From: Curvibacter sp. AEP1-3
GTDB lineage: Bacteria > Pseudomonadota > Gammaproteobacteria > Burkholderiales > Burkholderiaceae_C
Direction of reading: 5' to 3'
Length of the DNA stretch: 64,000 nucleotides
Assembly (NCBI RefSeq): GCF_002163715.1
Contig: NZ_CP015698.1
Location: 2,281,001 to 2,345,000 of the forward strand
Shown: positions 19,011 through 30,293 of the stretch, in pieces
Layout: each line of letters begins with the position of its first letter
Numbering within the stretch: position 1 is the stretch's first letter
Program-made: the position numbers and the translations under genes
The notes under the pieces: model-generated
What the model saw: the letters and a program-made list of their open reading frames with translations, nothing else
Told to the model about the DNA's origin: nothing
Database searches by the model: none

Positions 19011-19994
19011 ATGAAAAAATGGATTGCACCACTGGCCGTCGTGGCCACCCTGCTGGGCGGCGCTGCCAGCGCCCCCAGCTATGCCCAAACCGCCGCCTAC
19101 CCGTCCAAGCCTATCCGGCTGGTCATACCCTTCCCGCCCGGGGGCGGCACCGACATCCTGTCCCGCCTGGTCGCAAGCAAGCTAACCGAAAACTTCCAGT
19201 GGACCGTGGTGCCCGACAACAAGGCTGGTGCCGGCGGCACCATAGGCATTGCCGAAGCCATCAAGGCGGCACCCACAGGGTATGACATGGTCATGGGCCA
19301 GAAAGACAACCTGGTCGTGGCCCCTTGGCTCTACGGCAACCTGCCCTGGGACCCGACCAAAGACCTGGTACCCGTGGCCCACGTGGCGTATACCCCGGTG
19401 GTCATTGCCACCGCCGCCAACTCCAGGTTCAAGACACTGGCCGATGTGGTTGCAGCCGCCAAAGCAGCACCCGACACCATCACCTACGGCGCGCCCGGCA
19501 ACGGCACCACCATTCACCTCGCGGGCAACCTGTTCGAAAAGGCCGCCAAGGTCGACATCCGCCACATCCCCTACAAAGGCTCCAATCCCGCACTGATGGA
19601 TGCACTGGCCGGTAATGTGGATTTGTTGGTGTCCTCTGTGCCTTCAGCAATCGCCCAGATCAAGGCGGGGAAACTGCGCGCGCTGGCTGTGACGTCTGCG
19701 GCCCGCAGCACCTCGCTGCCTGATGTGCCCACCGTGGCCGAGTCCGGCTACAAGGACTTTGATGTGAGCACCTGGTACGGCCTCTTCATGCCGGCCGGCA
19801 CACCTGCCAATGTGGTCTCGCTGATGAACAACAAGGTCAACGAGCTGCTGGCCAAGCCTGAATTCAAAGAAGCCATCCACGCCCAAGGGGCGGAGCCTCA
19901 GGCCATGAAGCCAGAGCAATTCGGCAACCTGCTGAAAGCCGACTACGCCAAGTGGAAGGGCATCGTGCAGGCATCGGGCGCCAAGGTGGAATAG
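19011..19994 (+). CDS. Bug-family (TctC-like) periplasmic solute-binding protein
   Basis: 327 residues with a strong AAGGAG ribosome site before ATG 19011. Signal peptide ending SYAQ. Bug/TctC hallmarks: YPSKPIRLVIPFPPGGGTD, later IPYKGSNPAL and LPDVPTVAESG. These proteins deliver carboxylates to tripartite tricarboxylate transporters; many are orphans with no TctAB nearby, as here. Divergent from recG. Ligand unknown. Confidence 0.88.
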   Translation: MKKWIAPLAVVATLLGGAASAPSYAQTAAYPSKPIRLVIPFPPGGGTDILSRLVASKLTENFQWTVVPDNKAGAGGTIGIAEAIKAAPTGYDMVMGQKDNLVVAPWLYGNLPWDPTKDLVPVAHVAYTPVVIATAANSRFKTLADVVAAAKAAPDTITYGAPGNGTTIHLAGNLFEKAAKVDIRHIPYKGSNPALMDALAGNVDLLVSSVPSAIAQIKAGKLRALAVTSAARSTSLPDVPTVAESGYKDFDVSTWYGLFMPAGTPANVVSLMNNKVNELLAKPEFKEAIHAQGAEPQAMKPEQFGNLLKADYAKWKGIVQASGAKVE

Positions 19995-20055
19995 CCCGGA
20001 AGAAGCCGCAAAACACAGTTGCTTCAGGTTTGCCATTTCCTGCCGATATCAAGGC

Positions 20056-20670
20056 ATGGAAATGGCTTACTCCGAACTCGAAGCGTGCCCGTCAGAAACC
20101 TCGCCGCTCACGCTGCGCATGCGGTCTGCGATTGCCCTGAGTGTGCGCAATTGCCTGTGCCACTGGTTTCCCCACAATTTCCACTCCCTGTGCCACGCGT
20201 TTGCAGTGGTGGGCTCGAATGTGGCGAGCATCGCGCTTGACCGCAACTACCGCCCGGTTGCGGGCTTGGCGGCTATTGATGCGGGCAATGACCAGATCAT
20301 TGTGATGGCCGATGAGCAGGCATTCAGCCACCCGCTGGGCGGTGCCTACCACTGCTGGATCGAGTCGGATGACGCGGCTCCGGTGGAGCTGGTCGACTTC
20401 ACTTTTGAACATAACCACGTCTATGCCGAAGCCAACGGATACCCCTGGACCGGAGAGGCATCGCCGGCGTATCTGTGGGGCCCTTCCGACGTCGTATCGA
20501 TCCGCACGCCCCTGGCCAGCCTCCGCGCGGGCTTTGGCAAGGACAAAATCTGGGTGAGCGAACCGCAGGCAGGCGCGCGTTGGATGCAAGCGCACATTGC
20601 CAACAACACCAACGCCTATGTGCAGCTCACCTCTGACGCTTTGGCCCGCTATCAAGAGCTGATGGTTTGA
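20056..20670 (+). CDS. Unrecognised protein with possible Cys-His-Asp catalytic order
   Basis: 204 residues (ATG 20056; ATG 20062 has better-spaced AAGG). No family identified with confidence; it may belong to one of the small DUF families with a papain/transglutaminase-like fold. Seen: an N-terminal helix-like half ending SLCHAFAVVG, then beta-rich segment with YHCWIES and VELVDFTFEH. Cys, His-x-Trp and Asp in that order are the layout of NlpC/transglutaminase-type enzymes. That reading is inference. It stands alone between a Bug gene and queA. Confidence 0.6.
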   Translation: MEMAYSELEACPSETSPLTLRMRSAIALSVRNCLCHWFPHNFHSLCHAFAVVGSNVASIALDRNYRPVAGLAAIDAGNDQIIVMADEQAFSHPLGGAYHCWIESDDAAPVELVDFTFEHNHVYAEANGYPWTGEASPAYLWGPSDVVSIRTPLASLRAGFGKDKIWVSEPQAGARWMQAHIANNTNAYVQLTSDALARYQELMV

Positions 20671-20675
20671 ATCGC

Positions 20676-20704
20676 TTGGCATTCTGCAAAAGCACCACTA
20701 TGGG
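20676..20704 (+). promoter_or_regulatory. Possible sigma-70 promoter for queA-tgt
   Basis: TTGGCA and TATGGG separated by 17 bases, 52 bases upstream of the queA ATG. The -35 is good, the -10 weak. Confidence 0.3.
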
Positions 20705-20755
20705 AAAATAACGGCCTTTCAACCTTGGAACGGGCCTGTCCGGCCCTCAAGCACC

Positions 20756-21838
20756 ATGTCTTTACCCTCCCCTGACGCGCAACGCGTCTTCACCCTCAGC
20801 GACTTTGACTTTGAACTCCCCGAAGCGCTGATTGCCCAGCACCCCGCCGCAGAACGCAGTGCGTCCCGATTGCTGGACGGCACGGGCGAAGTGTCTGTAG
20901 ACCGCATCTTCAAAGACCTTCCCGGCCTGCTGCGTGCGGGTGACTTGCTGGTGTTCAACGACACCAAGGTCATCAACGCCCGCCTCTTCGGCGAAAAAAC
21001 CACCGGCGGCAAGGTGGAACTGCTGATTGAGCGCGTGCTGGGCGGCAACCAGGTGGCAGCCCACATGCGGGTCAGCAAAAAGCCCGAGGTGGGCGCCACC
21101 ATCAAGATGACCTGTGCGTCCGGCCAGGAAGACGGCCTTTGCGCCACCCTGTTGGGCCGCTGGCCGAATGTGGACGGGCCGATTTACCGCTTTGTGCTCA
21201 GCAACGACCGCGGCGACGACCCCTACACCCTGATGGAGCGCCACGGCCATGTGCCCCTGCCGCCCTACATCACCCACAGCGACTCACCGGAGGATGTTCA
21301 GCGCTACCAGACGGTGTTTGCCAAGAACCCTGGCGCTGTGGCCGCGCCCACAGCCGCCTTGCATTTTGACGAAGCTGTGTTCGCGCAGCTCGATGCCATG
21401 GGCGTACAGTGCGCACACGTAACGCTGCACGTGGGCGCAGGCACTTTTCAGCCGGTCAAGACCGAAAACATCGCCGAACACCAGATGCACAGCGAGTGGT
21501 ACAACGTGCCGCTGGAGACTCAGGAGGCCATTGCTGCTTGCAAGGCGCGCGGCGGGCGCATCGTGGCGGTAGGAACCACCAGTGTGCGCACCCTGGAGAG
21601 CTGGGCCAAAACAGGTGTTTCCAGTGGCGACACCAACATCTTCATTACGCCCGGTTTTGACTTCAAGCTGGTCGATGTGCTGGTCACCAACTTCCACCTG
21701 CCCAAGAGCAGCCTGATGATGCTGGTCAGCGCCTTCACGGGTCACGACCACGTGATGGGCCTGTACCGCGACGCCATCGCCCGCGGCTACCGCTTCTTCA
21801 GCTATGGCGACTCCATGCTGCTGACACGCCGCACTTGA
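20756..21838 (+). CDS. queA: S-adenosylmethionine:tRNA ribosyltransferase-isomerase QueA
   Basis: Transfers and isomerises the ribosyl part of SAM onto preQ1-modified tRNA, giving epoxyqueuosine in GUN-anticodon tRNAs. 360 residues, full length. Typical segments include FDFELPEALIAQHPA at the N-terminus, VFNDTKVINARLFG, THVTLHVGAGTFQPV-like VTLHVGAGTFQPV, and SYGDSMLL at the end. Followed 30 bases later by tgt, so both queuosine steps are co-transcribed. Confidence 0.97.
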   Translation: MSLPSPDAQRVFTLSDFDFELPEALIAQHPAAERSASRLLDGTGEVSVDRIFKDLPGLLRAGDLLVFNDTKVINARLFGEKTTGGKVELLIERVLGGNQVAAHMRVSKKPEVGATIKMTCASGQEDGLCATLLGRWPNVDGPIYRFVLSNDRGDDPYTLMERHGHVPLPPYITHSDSPEDVQRYQTVFAKNPGAVAAPTAALHFDEAVFAQLDAMGVQCAHVTLHVGAGTFQPVKTENIAEHQMHSEWYNVPLETQEAIAACKARGGRIVAVGTTSVRTLESWAKTGVSSGDTNIFITPGFDFKLVDVLVTNFHLPKSSLMMLVSAFTGHDHVMGLYRDAIARGYRFFSYGDSMLLTRRT

Positions 21839-23080
<1,242 letters not shown>

Positions 23081-23108
23081 GTAGCGCCCGAACGCTTGCA
23101 GAAAAGAG

Positions 23109-23134
23109 AAGGGGGCCATCAGCCCCCTTTTTTT
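23109..23134 (+). terminator. Rho-independent terminator after tgt
   Basis: GGGGGC and GCCCCC arms around a short loop, flanked by AA/TT and followed by eight T, 29 bases past the tgt stop. Confidence 0.9.
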
Positions 23135-23138
23135 ATTT

Positions 23139-23179
23139 GCTATTCATTTAATAGCTACTCGCGCAAACTCCACGGGCGC
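23139..23179 (+). repeat. 41-base dispersed structured repeat, copy A
   Basis: GCTAT ... ATAGC perfect 5-base arms, linker TACTC, GCGC, 11 bases, GCGC, then CAGAG. It sits directly after the tgt terminator and 27 bases past the stop of the convergent chemoreceptor. Confidence 0.88.
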
Positions 23180-23206
23180 CAGAGCCCGATTGGAGCCTGA
23201 TTCTGC

Positions 23207-24787
23207 TCATAGCTTGAAGGTTGCCACCACCTGCACCAGATCATTGGCCTGACTCTTCAGGCTGCTGGCAGCAGCTGCCATCTCTTCCACCAAGGCGGCG
23301 TTCTGTTGCGTAGCCTGATCCATCTGGGTGACCGCTTCTCCGACTTGGGAGACACCTGCACTCTGTTCTGAGCTGGCGGCGCTGATTTCTCCCATGATGT
23401 CTGTCACCCGGCGGATGCTGCTGACCACTTCGGTCATGGTTTCACCGGCTTTGTCTACCAGGCTGCTGCCCTGTTCCACACGCTCTACGCTGGCGTTGAT
23501 CAGGGTTTTGATTTCTTTGGCAGCTTCGGCAGACCGTCCTGCCAGCGACCGGACTTCAGAAGCGACGACTGCAAAGCCACGCCCTTGTTCTCCGGCACGG
23601 GCCGCTTCTACCGCTGCATTCAGGGCAAGGATGTTGGTCTGGAAGGCAATTCCATCAATGACGCTGATGATGTCTGCAATCTTGCGGCTGGACTCATTAA
23701 TGCCTTTCATGGTCTCTACGACCTGGCCAACGACTTCTCCGCCTTGAATAGCCACGGTAGAGGCATTCATGGCCAGTTGATTGGCTTGACGGGCGGAGTC
23801 GGCGTTTTGTTTGACGGTGGAGCCGAGTTCTTCCATGGACGCTGCGGTTTCTTCCAGAGCGCTGGCTTGTTGTTCGGTGCGGGCGGAGAGGTCGTTGTTG
23901 CCTTGGGCGATTTCGGCGCTGGCGGTGGCTACGGATTCGGAGCCTTCCCGAACGCGGGACACCACATGAGCCAGCTTGGACTGCATTTGCTCCAGACTGC
24001 TCAACAACCGCCCCAGCTCGTCCGAGCCTTTGGCCAACACCTGGCCGCTCAAGTCGCCATCGGCAATGCGACCGGCCAGTTCCATGGCCTGACGCACCGG
24101 CTGGATCACGCTGGTGGGAATAATCCAAATGAGCGCCAAGCCCACCACCACAATAACCAACAGGGCGCCCAACATCGCGCGCTCTGCCGATGCCACTGTA
24201 TCTTTCACCTTGAGGGCCGCATTGGCGGTGCCGTCCAGATTGAACTTGAGGATTTTCTCCATCGCCGTGTAGGCCTGATGGAATGCCGCTGGTGCTTTTT
24301 CGGCAAAGTCTTTGCGCGCCAAAGTCAGCATTTCTTCGGCGCCGCCAGCACCCTCCACCGCATCCAGCCCCACGCTGACCACCTTGAAATACGTGTCACG
24401 CTTGGCCTGGTAGTCCGCAAAAAGCGCTTTTTCTGCATCCGCCTGCGGGTCTCCCGCCTCGTAAGTAAGCAAAGTTGCGGCATACACCTCGGTGGCCTTG
24501 GTCAAGGCTTCGTCGTTCTCTTTCAAGCGCTTTTTGAAGGCAGCTGCGTCTTCCAGATCACGCCCACCTACCCGGTCGCTGACCAGCAGGTAGTGGTCTG
24601 CCACGTAGCCCTTCATATTGCCGAGGTTCTCAATGGCCGGAATCCAGGAGGTGGCTACTTCGCCCGACTCAAACTTCACCGACACATTGCGGTAGAGCGA
24701 GTTTGCCGCGCTCAGAATGGCCAGCGCCAGAATGATGGCCAGACCCAAGGTGATGCGTGCGCGAATGCCCAGACGGTTCAGGTTCAT
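23207..24787 (-). CDS. Methyl-accepting chemotaxis protein (four-helix-bundle sensor)
   Basis: 526 residues. Transmembrane segment about 10-30, periplasmic helical domain of the 4HB type (about 31-190), second membrane segment (about 192-212), HAMP (about 213-265), cytoplasmic methylation and signalling region with the conserved tip [19 protein letters not shown]. It ends shortly after the last coiled coil and has no CheR-binding pentapeptide. Ligand unknown. Next to another receptor of the same type, 103 bases away and in the same direction. Confidence 0.92.
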   Translation of the reverse strand: MNLNRLGIRARITLGLAIILALAILSAANSLYRNVSVKFESGEVATSWIPAIENLGNMKGYVADHYLLVSDRVGGRDLEDAAAFKKRLKENDEALTKATEVYAATLLTYEAGDPQADAEKALFADYQAKRDTYFKVVSVGLDAVEGAGGAEEMLTLARKDFAEKAPAAFHQAYTAMEKILKFNLDGTANAALKVKDTVASAERAMLGALLVIVVVGLALIWIIPTSVIQPVRQAMELAGRIADGDLSGQVLAKGSDELGRLLSSLEQMQSKLAHVVSRVREGSESVATASAEIAQGNNDLSARTEQQASALEETAASMEELGSTVKQNADSARQANQLAMNASTVAIQGGEVVGQVVETMKGINESSRKIADIISVIDGIAFQTNILALNAAVEAARAGEQGRGFAVVASEVRSLAGRSAEAAKEIKTLINASVERVEQGSSLVDKAGETMTEVVSSIRRVTDIMGEISAASSEQSAGVSQVGEAVTQMDQATQQNAALVEEMAAAASSLKSQANDLVQVVATFKL

Positions 24788-24890
24788 GTGTTTCCTCGGT
24801 GGCTAACGCTTCCAACGCGCATTTGTATGAAAAACGGTATCAATTTACGTAATTTCGACCAAACCCACAAGAACTGAACCGGGTCTGGCG

Positions 24891-26648
24891 TCAAAAGGTT
24901 TCCCAGTCATCGTCCCCGCCTGCTGGCGTTACCCGCGGTGCCGGCTTGGGAAGCGAGGCCACCTTGGAGGCAGGGGTCGGAGCAGGCGCTTTGGTGGCCG
25001 GAGGTAATGAAGCGGCAGGCTTTGCAGCCGGGGCGGCCGCAGGCTTGCTTATGGCTTTGGGCACCGACGCTGTCAGCACGGGTGCAGCCGCCTTGCTGGG
25101 CTCCTGACCGGCCGTGAGTTTGAAGACCGACACCACCTGCACCAGGTCTTGGGCCTGGCTCTTCAGGCTGCTGGCTGCGGCGGCCATTTCTTCCACCAGA
25201 GCAGCGTTTTGCTGGGTGGTCTGGTCCATGGAGGCGACCGCCTCACCCACCTGCGCCACACCGGCACTTTGCTCGTTGCTGGCCGCACTGATCTCGCCCA
25301 TGATGTCCGTCACCCGACGGATGCTGCTGACCACTTCAGTCATGGTCTCGCCCGCCTTGTCGACCAGGGCGGTGCCTTGCTCCACCCGTTCGACGCTGGC
25401 GTTGATCAGGCTCTTGATTTCTTTGGCGGCCTCTGCACTGCGGCCTGCGAGAGAACGGACTTCGCTGGCCACCACCGCAAAGCCACGCCCCTGCTCCCCG
25501 GCACGGGCCGCCTCCACAGCAGCGTTCAGCGCGAGAATGTTCGTTTGGAAAGCGATGCCATCAATCACGCTGATGATGTCGCTGATCTTGCGGCTGGCGT
25601 CATTGATACCCTTCATGGTGTTCACCACTTCGCCCACCACCTCTCCGCCCTGCACTGCGACCGTTGAGGCATTCATGGCCAATTGGTTGGCTTGGCGGGC
25701 GTTGTCCGCGTTTTGCTTCACGGCGGAGTTCAGCTCTTCCATGCTGGCCGCGGTTTCCTCCAAGGCGCTGGCTTGCTGTTCGGTGCGGGCACTCAGGTCA
25801 TTGTTGCCCTGGGCAATTTCCGCGCTGGCGTTGGACACACTGTCTGACCCGTTTCGCACTTGCGACACGACCCGGACCAAGCCCTCCTGCATGCCCCGCA
25901 TGGCCTGCAAGAGTTTGCCCACTTCATCGTTGCTCTGGCTTTCAATCCGGCCTGTCAAATCACCTGCAGCCACACTGGTAGCCACCGTCAATGCTTCATC
26001 CAAAGGTTTGGTGATGGAGCGGGTGATGTAGGTCGCAGCAAACACAGCGAACAGCACAGCCACCACCAGTGAGCCCAGCAATACATTGCGGGCAAGTTGA
26101 TAAGTGCGCTCCGCCGCCGCGGCTGAGTTGTCCGCCCCCTTGCGATTCATTTCAATCAGCTTGTCTAGAGACGCGCCCGAACGCTCGAACATGGTCTTGG
26201 ATTCGGCTTCCAGAAGCATCGCAGCGCCTGCTGCGTCGTTGCGACGTGAATAGTCCTTGATGTCCTTGTGCAGATCGAGGTACAGCTTGCGGTATTTGTT
26301 GAACTCCTCATATCCCGCACGCTCCTCTGGACTGCTGATCAACGGCTCATAACGCGCCTTGGTTTCCTTGATCGCTTCCTGGGTCTTGTCGAGCCGTTTT
26401 TCAAGGTCTTGCTTGGTACCCTCTTCGATCGAAAGCGCGTGCTGCATTTCCAAGATACGGAAATCCGAAATCTGGGTATTCAGCCTGTTCGTTTCCTGCA
26501 CGCTGGGTAGCGCGTTGGTTGCAATTTCGTTGGCTGCCGCTCTCAAAGAGTTCATTTCTATGAACGCGACTGACACGATCGCCACCATGACGGCAATCAG
26601 TAAGGTGAAGCCTGCGTACAGGCGAGTGCTGATTTTCAAGTTACCCAT
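24891..26648 (-). CDS. Methyl-accepting chemotaxis protein with C-terminal CheR-tether pentapeptide
   Basis: 585 residues from ATG 26648 (GGAG six bases upstream; an in-frame TTG four codons earlier overlaps that site). 4HB-type periplasmic domain, HAMP, and signalling tip as in its neighbour. An Ala/Pro/Lys-rich tail of about 55 residues follows and ends in DWETF, matching the WETF/WESF-type tether that docks CheR/CheB in major receptors. It is the only one of the five receptors here with this tail, so it may help methylate the others. Ligand unknown. Confidence 0.93.
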   Translation of the reverse strand: MGNLKISTRLYAGFTLLIAVMVAIVSVAFIEMNSLRAAANEIATNALPSVQETNRLNTQISDFRILEMQHALSIEEGTKQDLEKRLDKTQEAIKETKARYEPLISSPEERAGYEEFNKYRKLYLDLHKDIKDYSRRNDAAGAAMLLEAESKTMFERSGASLDKLIEMNRKGADNSAAAAERTYQLARNVLLGSLVVAVLFAVFAATYITRSITKPLDEALTVATSVAAGDLTGRIESQSNDEVGKLLQAMRGMQEGLVRVVSQVRNGSDSVSNASAEIAQGNNDLSARTEQQASALEETAASMEELNSAVKQNADNARQANQLAMNASTVAVQGGEVVGEVVNTMKGINDASRKISDIISVIDGIAFQTNILALNAAVEAARAGEQGRGFAVVASEVRSLAGRSAEAAKEIKSLINASVERVEQGTALVDKAGETMTEVVSSIRRVTDIMGEISAASNEQSAGVAQVGEAVASMDQTTQQNAALVEEMAAAASSLKSQAQDLVQVVSVFKLTAGQEPSKAAAPVLTASVPKAISKPAAAPAAKPAASLPPATKAPAPTPASKVASLPKPAPRVTPAGGDDDWETF

Positions 26649-26710
26649 GCGTGTCTCCAAGTCGGGCCAGCCCCAAAGGCCTAATATAACCCGAATAATG
26701 ATTTTTTATG

Positions 26711-27973
26711 TTATTCAGTAAAAACAGTTAAAACACCCGTATACCCATAGACGTGGTCTGCCGCAATCTCCCCGGCGGCAAAAAACCCGACCAGCGGCAC
26801 ATCGCCCAAAGCGCGGCGCACTATCTGCATTTCGGCACTTGCGCTGCCAAAGTGAGGGCCACCACGGCCCGAGCAGCTCACATACACCGCACCGGCAATG
26901 CGCCGAGCGGGGTGCGGGGCAGCCTGAGCCTCATCGGGCTGCAGGGCGACCGCCAATTCAAGGCCCAGCTCCTGGGGCTCCAGTTCTTCGCGGATTTCGG
27001 CACAAATGCGCACCAGATCGGCTCTGGCAGCCTCCCGGTTGCGCTTGCAGAAGGCCAACTGGGCACCGGGCTCCACCACCTCGGCCACGGCAATACCGCG
27101 GCGCCCCGGGTCCAGCCCGATGATGTGGCGCACCGTCACCTCGCTGCCCAGATTCCCGGTGTTGCGCACCATGCCCGGGGCCATGTCCTGCGCGGGCTCC
27201 GCCAAGGCCACCAAGGTGGCACGAACCACCTCCAGAGCCTCCTGGGGCTGGTCGAGCGAAATCTTGAGGTCGCGCAGCATGACGTCCAGCGCAGGCTCTC
27301 CGTCCAGTGTTACCACCACGTTGTGGTCAGCATCGGTCACCGTGCGCGCCTTGGATACCGGGCTGCAACCTTGTGTAACACGTGACACCAAAGCCACCTC
27401 TTCCGAAAAAGCAACCCCGCTCAAGCCACCCGAAAACACGCCGCTAGCGGACCCATGCCCTCTCAGGTTGCCATCAGCCGCTATAGCGAACTGCACACTG
27501 TCACCGCGGCTGCTGGTGAGCCCCCCAAACAGGTAGCCTGCACTGGTGCGCCCGGCCATCTCGCGGACCAGCTCTGCCAACTCAATCGTGCTGCCATCGG
27601 CATGCACCAGTGCTGTATGGGCCTCAAAGCCCAGGCCCAAAGGCGCCACTCCTGAAAACACCCGGTACTGGTCAGACGGCACATCCATCAGCATCACGGC
27701 CATGGCGGGCTCGTCGAAATATTCCACGTTGTTGCTCGCAATTCCCACCCCCACGGTGCCGGACCAATCGGTAACCAAGGGCAGCTCGCCACTCAGGTGC
27801 TCCAGGATGTCTTTGGCGTGCGCGGCGTAATGGTCCGTGACATACAGCAATGCCAAGGTCGGGTTGGCCGCATAGTCAGCCAAGGCCATTTGAGCCCGCA
27901 GCTGCGCGAGCACCAAAGCAGCAGCCATCTGCCACTGCGGATGCGTGGCATGGGCATAGGGAAACATTCGCAT
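26711..27973 (-). CDS. FIST-domain sensory protein
   Basis: About 420 residues; start taken at ATG 27973, with ATG 27967 possible and no strong ribosome site for either. N-terminal FIST domain (about 30-220, including VTDWSGTVGVGI and GYLFGGLTSSR) and C-terminal FIST_C domain (about 225-400, with CSGRG and PLVGFFAAGEI). FIST domains are predicted to bind small ligands such as amino acids and often occur with chemoreceptors or two-component genes. It is immediately upstream of two chemoreceptors on the same strand, which fits a signalling role. No membrane segment. Confidence 0.85.
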   Translation of the reverse strand: MRMFPYAHATHPQWQMAAALVLAQLRAQMALADYAANPTLALLYVTDHYAAHAKDILEHLSGELPLVTDWSGTVGVGIASNNVEYFDEPAMAVMLMDVPSDQYRVFSGVAPLGLGFEAHTALVHADGSTIELAELVREMAGRTSAGYLFGGLTSSRGDSVQFAIAADGNLRGHGSASGVFSGGLSGVAFSEEVALVSRVTQGCSPVSKARTVTDADHNVVVTLDGEPALDVMLRDLKISLDQPQEALEVVRATLVALAEPAQDMAPGMVRNTGNLGSEVTVRHIIGLDPGRRGIAVAEVVEPGAQLAFCKRNREAARADLVRICAEIREELEPQELGLELAVALQPDEAQAAPHPARRIAGAVYVSCSGRGGPHFGSASAEMQIVRRALGDVPLVGFFAAGEIAADHVYGYTGVLTVFTE

Positions 27974-28012
27974 GAGAGGTGGCGGCAATGCCGTCCGGAA
28001 AGGGGTTGGGCG

Positions 28013-28681
28013 CTAACGGCCGGTTGATTTCTTGGTAGGCGCTTTGCGGGGCGCCGCCCGCTTGGCCACTGCCTTTTTGGTTGCCGCCTTGGCCGTCTTG
28101 ATGGCGTCTTTGGCCAGACCGGTGGCCATGTTTTTGGTGATGTCGGCGGCGGTCTTGCTGGTAGCTTCCTTCAAGGCGCTGGCAGCAATGTTTTGGAACT
28201 GTTGCGTCAGCGAACCCCAGAGCTGCAGCGGGTCCACCAGAGATGGGGTCGCCGTGGTTTTGGCAGCCTTGTCGTCTGACTTGCCGGTGGCAACATCACT
28301 GATGGTCTTGGCCGTCGCCGCGGCTTTTTCGGTGGCTTTTTGCACGCCGCTGTAGACCGAATCAGCGGCTTTGAGCTTGAGCGCGTTGGCCATGTCACCG
28401 ATGTTGAAATTCATGCCCTTCAGGGTGGCCAGCGTCATTTTCTGGACCTCCAACGCCTGGATGGTGGCACCCAGCGCGCGGGAGTTTTGCTCCAGCCAGA
28501 AGTGCACGTTTTTGAGTTCTTCAATCCGCTTGTCCAGCTCTTCCACATTCAAGGTGGGCGCGACCCAGTTGCCCAAGTTAGGCATCTGGGGGATGCTGGT
28601 GCTGGCGCCCTTGGCCAGGTTCTGCAGGAAGTCAAACCCGGGAACGAATTTGCCGAAACCGGAGGTGTCTGAATCGCTCAT
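28013..28681 (-). CDS. phaM: PhaM-type polyhydroxyalkanoate granule regulatory protein
   Basis: 222 residues from ATG 28681 (AGGAG upstream). An N-terminal conserved region with GKFVPGFDFLQNL and NVEELDKRIEELKNV (PhaM/PHA granule family), a central Ala-rich coiled part, and a basic C-terminus of KKAVAKR/APTKKSTGR type resembling histone-like tails. In Ralstonia, PhaM activates PHB synthase PhaC1 and links granules to the nucleoid. Suggests the host stores PHB. Other pha genes are not in the window. Confidence 0.82.
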   Translation of the reverse strand: MSDSDTSGFGKFVPGFDFLQNLAKGASTSIPQMPNLGNWVAPTLNVEELDKRIEELKNVHFWLEQNSRALGATIQALEVQKMTLATLKGMNFNIGDMANALKLKAADSVYSGVQKATEKAAATAKTISDVATGKSDDKAAKTTATPSLVDPLQLWGSLTQQFQNIAASALKEATSKTAADITKNMATGLAKDAIKTAKAATKKAVAKRAAPRKAPTKKSTGR

Positions 28682-28793
28682 GAATGCTCCTAGAGGCTTG
28701 CACAAAGGGCCCTGCGCACAGCTTACTCCAAGCTGCGGCGGCTGAGGAGCGGAAAAGCGCGGCTTTCGGGGCCCCTGTGGCAAACCCCATGCT

Positions 28794-30200
28794 TTATGAC
28801 AAGGCGTTCTTGAGTGCCGGCACCCGGGATATCAGCAGCCAGTCCAACACCACCACGGCCAGCAAGACGCCGCCGGCCAATGGGAATGCCAGCCCGGTGA
28901 TCACCATTACCAGCGCGCCGGTTTTCCACAAAGGCGCCTGCCCAGGGACTGCGGGTGCCGCCAAGCGACCGCTGCCCGTGGGACGGCGAATCCACCACAT
29001 CACGATGCCGCTCACGCATAGCAAGACAATCGCCAGGCAGGCCAGGATGTTGGCCCATGCGCTCAACAGGCCGATATCGCCCTGGTGCAGTGCAATGCCT
29101 ATGGCCATGCCTTTGGCAAGCACCGAATAGTCCGCAAACGCCACATCGGCCAGCACCCGTCCGGTAGAGCGGTCCACATGCACGGTGCGGTCCTTGAAGG
29201 GATTGGTCAAATCACCGCTCATGGTGTCGGCAGAGACGGTGTACACGCCCTTCTCGTCTTGCGGCACATTGATGTGGAACTGCCCGACAAAGCCCAAGCG
29301 GTTTGCCAAAGCCGCCACGCCGTCGAGGTTGACCGGCTCCCCGGCGGCTACGCCCAGAACGCCTGCGTCAGAGCCGGATGCGGGCAGCGGGGTTTGCTCC
29401 AGGCCCCAGGGCACATCGCGAATGCCTGCTGTGTTCAGGCTGGCATGTGTGAGGTCGGAGGTGGGCACCGCGTCCCACTTGGCCGCAGGGAAAGTACCCC
29501 AAGGCTGCACAAACTTGCCACCCCACACTTCGGTCCAGGACATACCGGTCAGCAAAAAGGAGAACAGCACCACGCTGATCCAAAAGCCGATACTTGTGTG
29601 CAAAGACTTCCACCACCGGCGCCCGGTGGCCCGCCATTCAGGCACCAGCGCCTGCGCCCAGCCGCCACCGTTACGCGGCCAGAACAGGTACAGGCCGGTC
29701 ACGATCATCACGATGCCCAAGCCGGCGGCGACTTCCATCACGCGCTTGCCCGTGTCCCCCAGCAACAAGCTGGCATGGATTTTCCGGGCCCAGGCGAAAC
29801 CTGTGCTTTCTTTGTCTGTGGACTTGATTACCTTGGCGGTGTAAGGGTCCACAGCAACAGCCTCGGTCGTGCCGCCACGTGCCACGATGAACCAAGCCGC
29901 CAAATCTGTTGACTTGGGCGCGATGTATTCCTGCAGCTTGGCGTCCGGAAACTGTGCGAACACTGCTTGAGCCTGGGCCGTTACCGCTTGTGTGGTGTTT
30001 TGTGCTTGTACGTACACCAGATTACCGAGGCGGCTCTGAAAGCCGGTGAAGTACACCATTACCAAGCCGGTGACAGCCAGGATGGTGAGGAACGGAACCA
30101 CGAACAGGCCCGAATAGAAATGCCAACGCCATGCGGCGGCATAGAAACGGGACGATGACGGCGCACGCGCAGGCGCAGGAGCCGAAGTAGAAGACGACAT
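28794..30200 (-). CDS. PepSY-associated membrane protein (PiuB-like)
   Basis: 468 residues from ATG 30200. Four membrane segments and PepSY regions, with the N-terminal WRWHFYSGLFVVPF typical of iron-regulated PiuB/PepSY_TM proteins and LYLFWPR after helix two. The family is tied to uptake or reduction of siderophore-bound iron or copper. Last gene of the copper-type cluster on the minus strand, after DUF2946, PCuAC, YcnI and a second DUF2946-like gene. Substrate inferred from the neighbours only. Confidence 0.85.
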   Translation of the reverse strand: MSSSTSAPAPARAPSSSRFYAAAWRWHFYSGLFVVPFLTILAVTGLVMVYFTGFQSRLGNLVYVQAQNTTQAVTAQAQAVFAQFPDAKLQEYIAPKSTDLAAWFIVARGGTTEAVAVDPYTAKVIKSTDKESTGFAWARKIHASLLLGDTGKRVMEVAAGLGIVMIVTGLYLFWPRNGGGWAQALVPEWRATGRRWWKSLHTSIGFWISVVLFSFLLTGMSWTEVWGGKFVQPWGTFPAAKWDAVPTSDLTHASLNTAGIRDVPWGLEQTPLPASGSDAGVLGVAAGEPVNLDGVAALANRLGFVGQFHINVPQDEKGVYTVSADTMSGDLTNPFKDRTVHVDRSTGRVLADVAFADYSVLAKGMAIGIALHQGDIGLLSAWANILACLAIVLLCVSGIVMWWIRRPTGSGRLAAPAVPGQAPLWKTGALVMVITGLAFPLAGGVLLAVVVLDWLLISRVPALKNALS

Positions 30201-30293
30201 AGGAAGGACATCCAAAAAGCAGGAACACAGGTCTGTTCGCGGTTGGCGCGAGCAGCCCCTCGGGTGAACGCTGCCGTCAAAGGCAGCACATGC

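Noticed and set aside
23207..26648. Repeated near-identical DNA in chemoreceptor genes as a mobile element
   Set aside because: Similarity is confined to the conserved signalling hairpin of the receptors and has no ends, target duplications or transposase.
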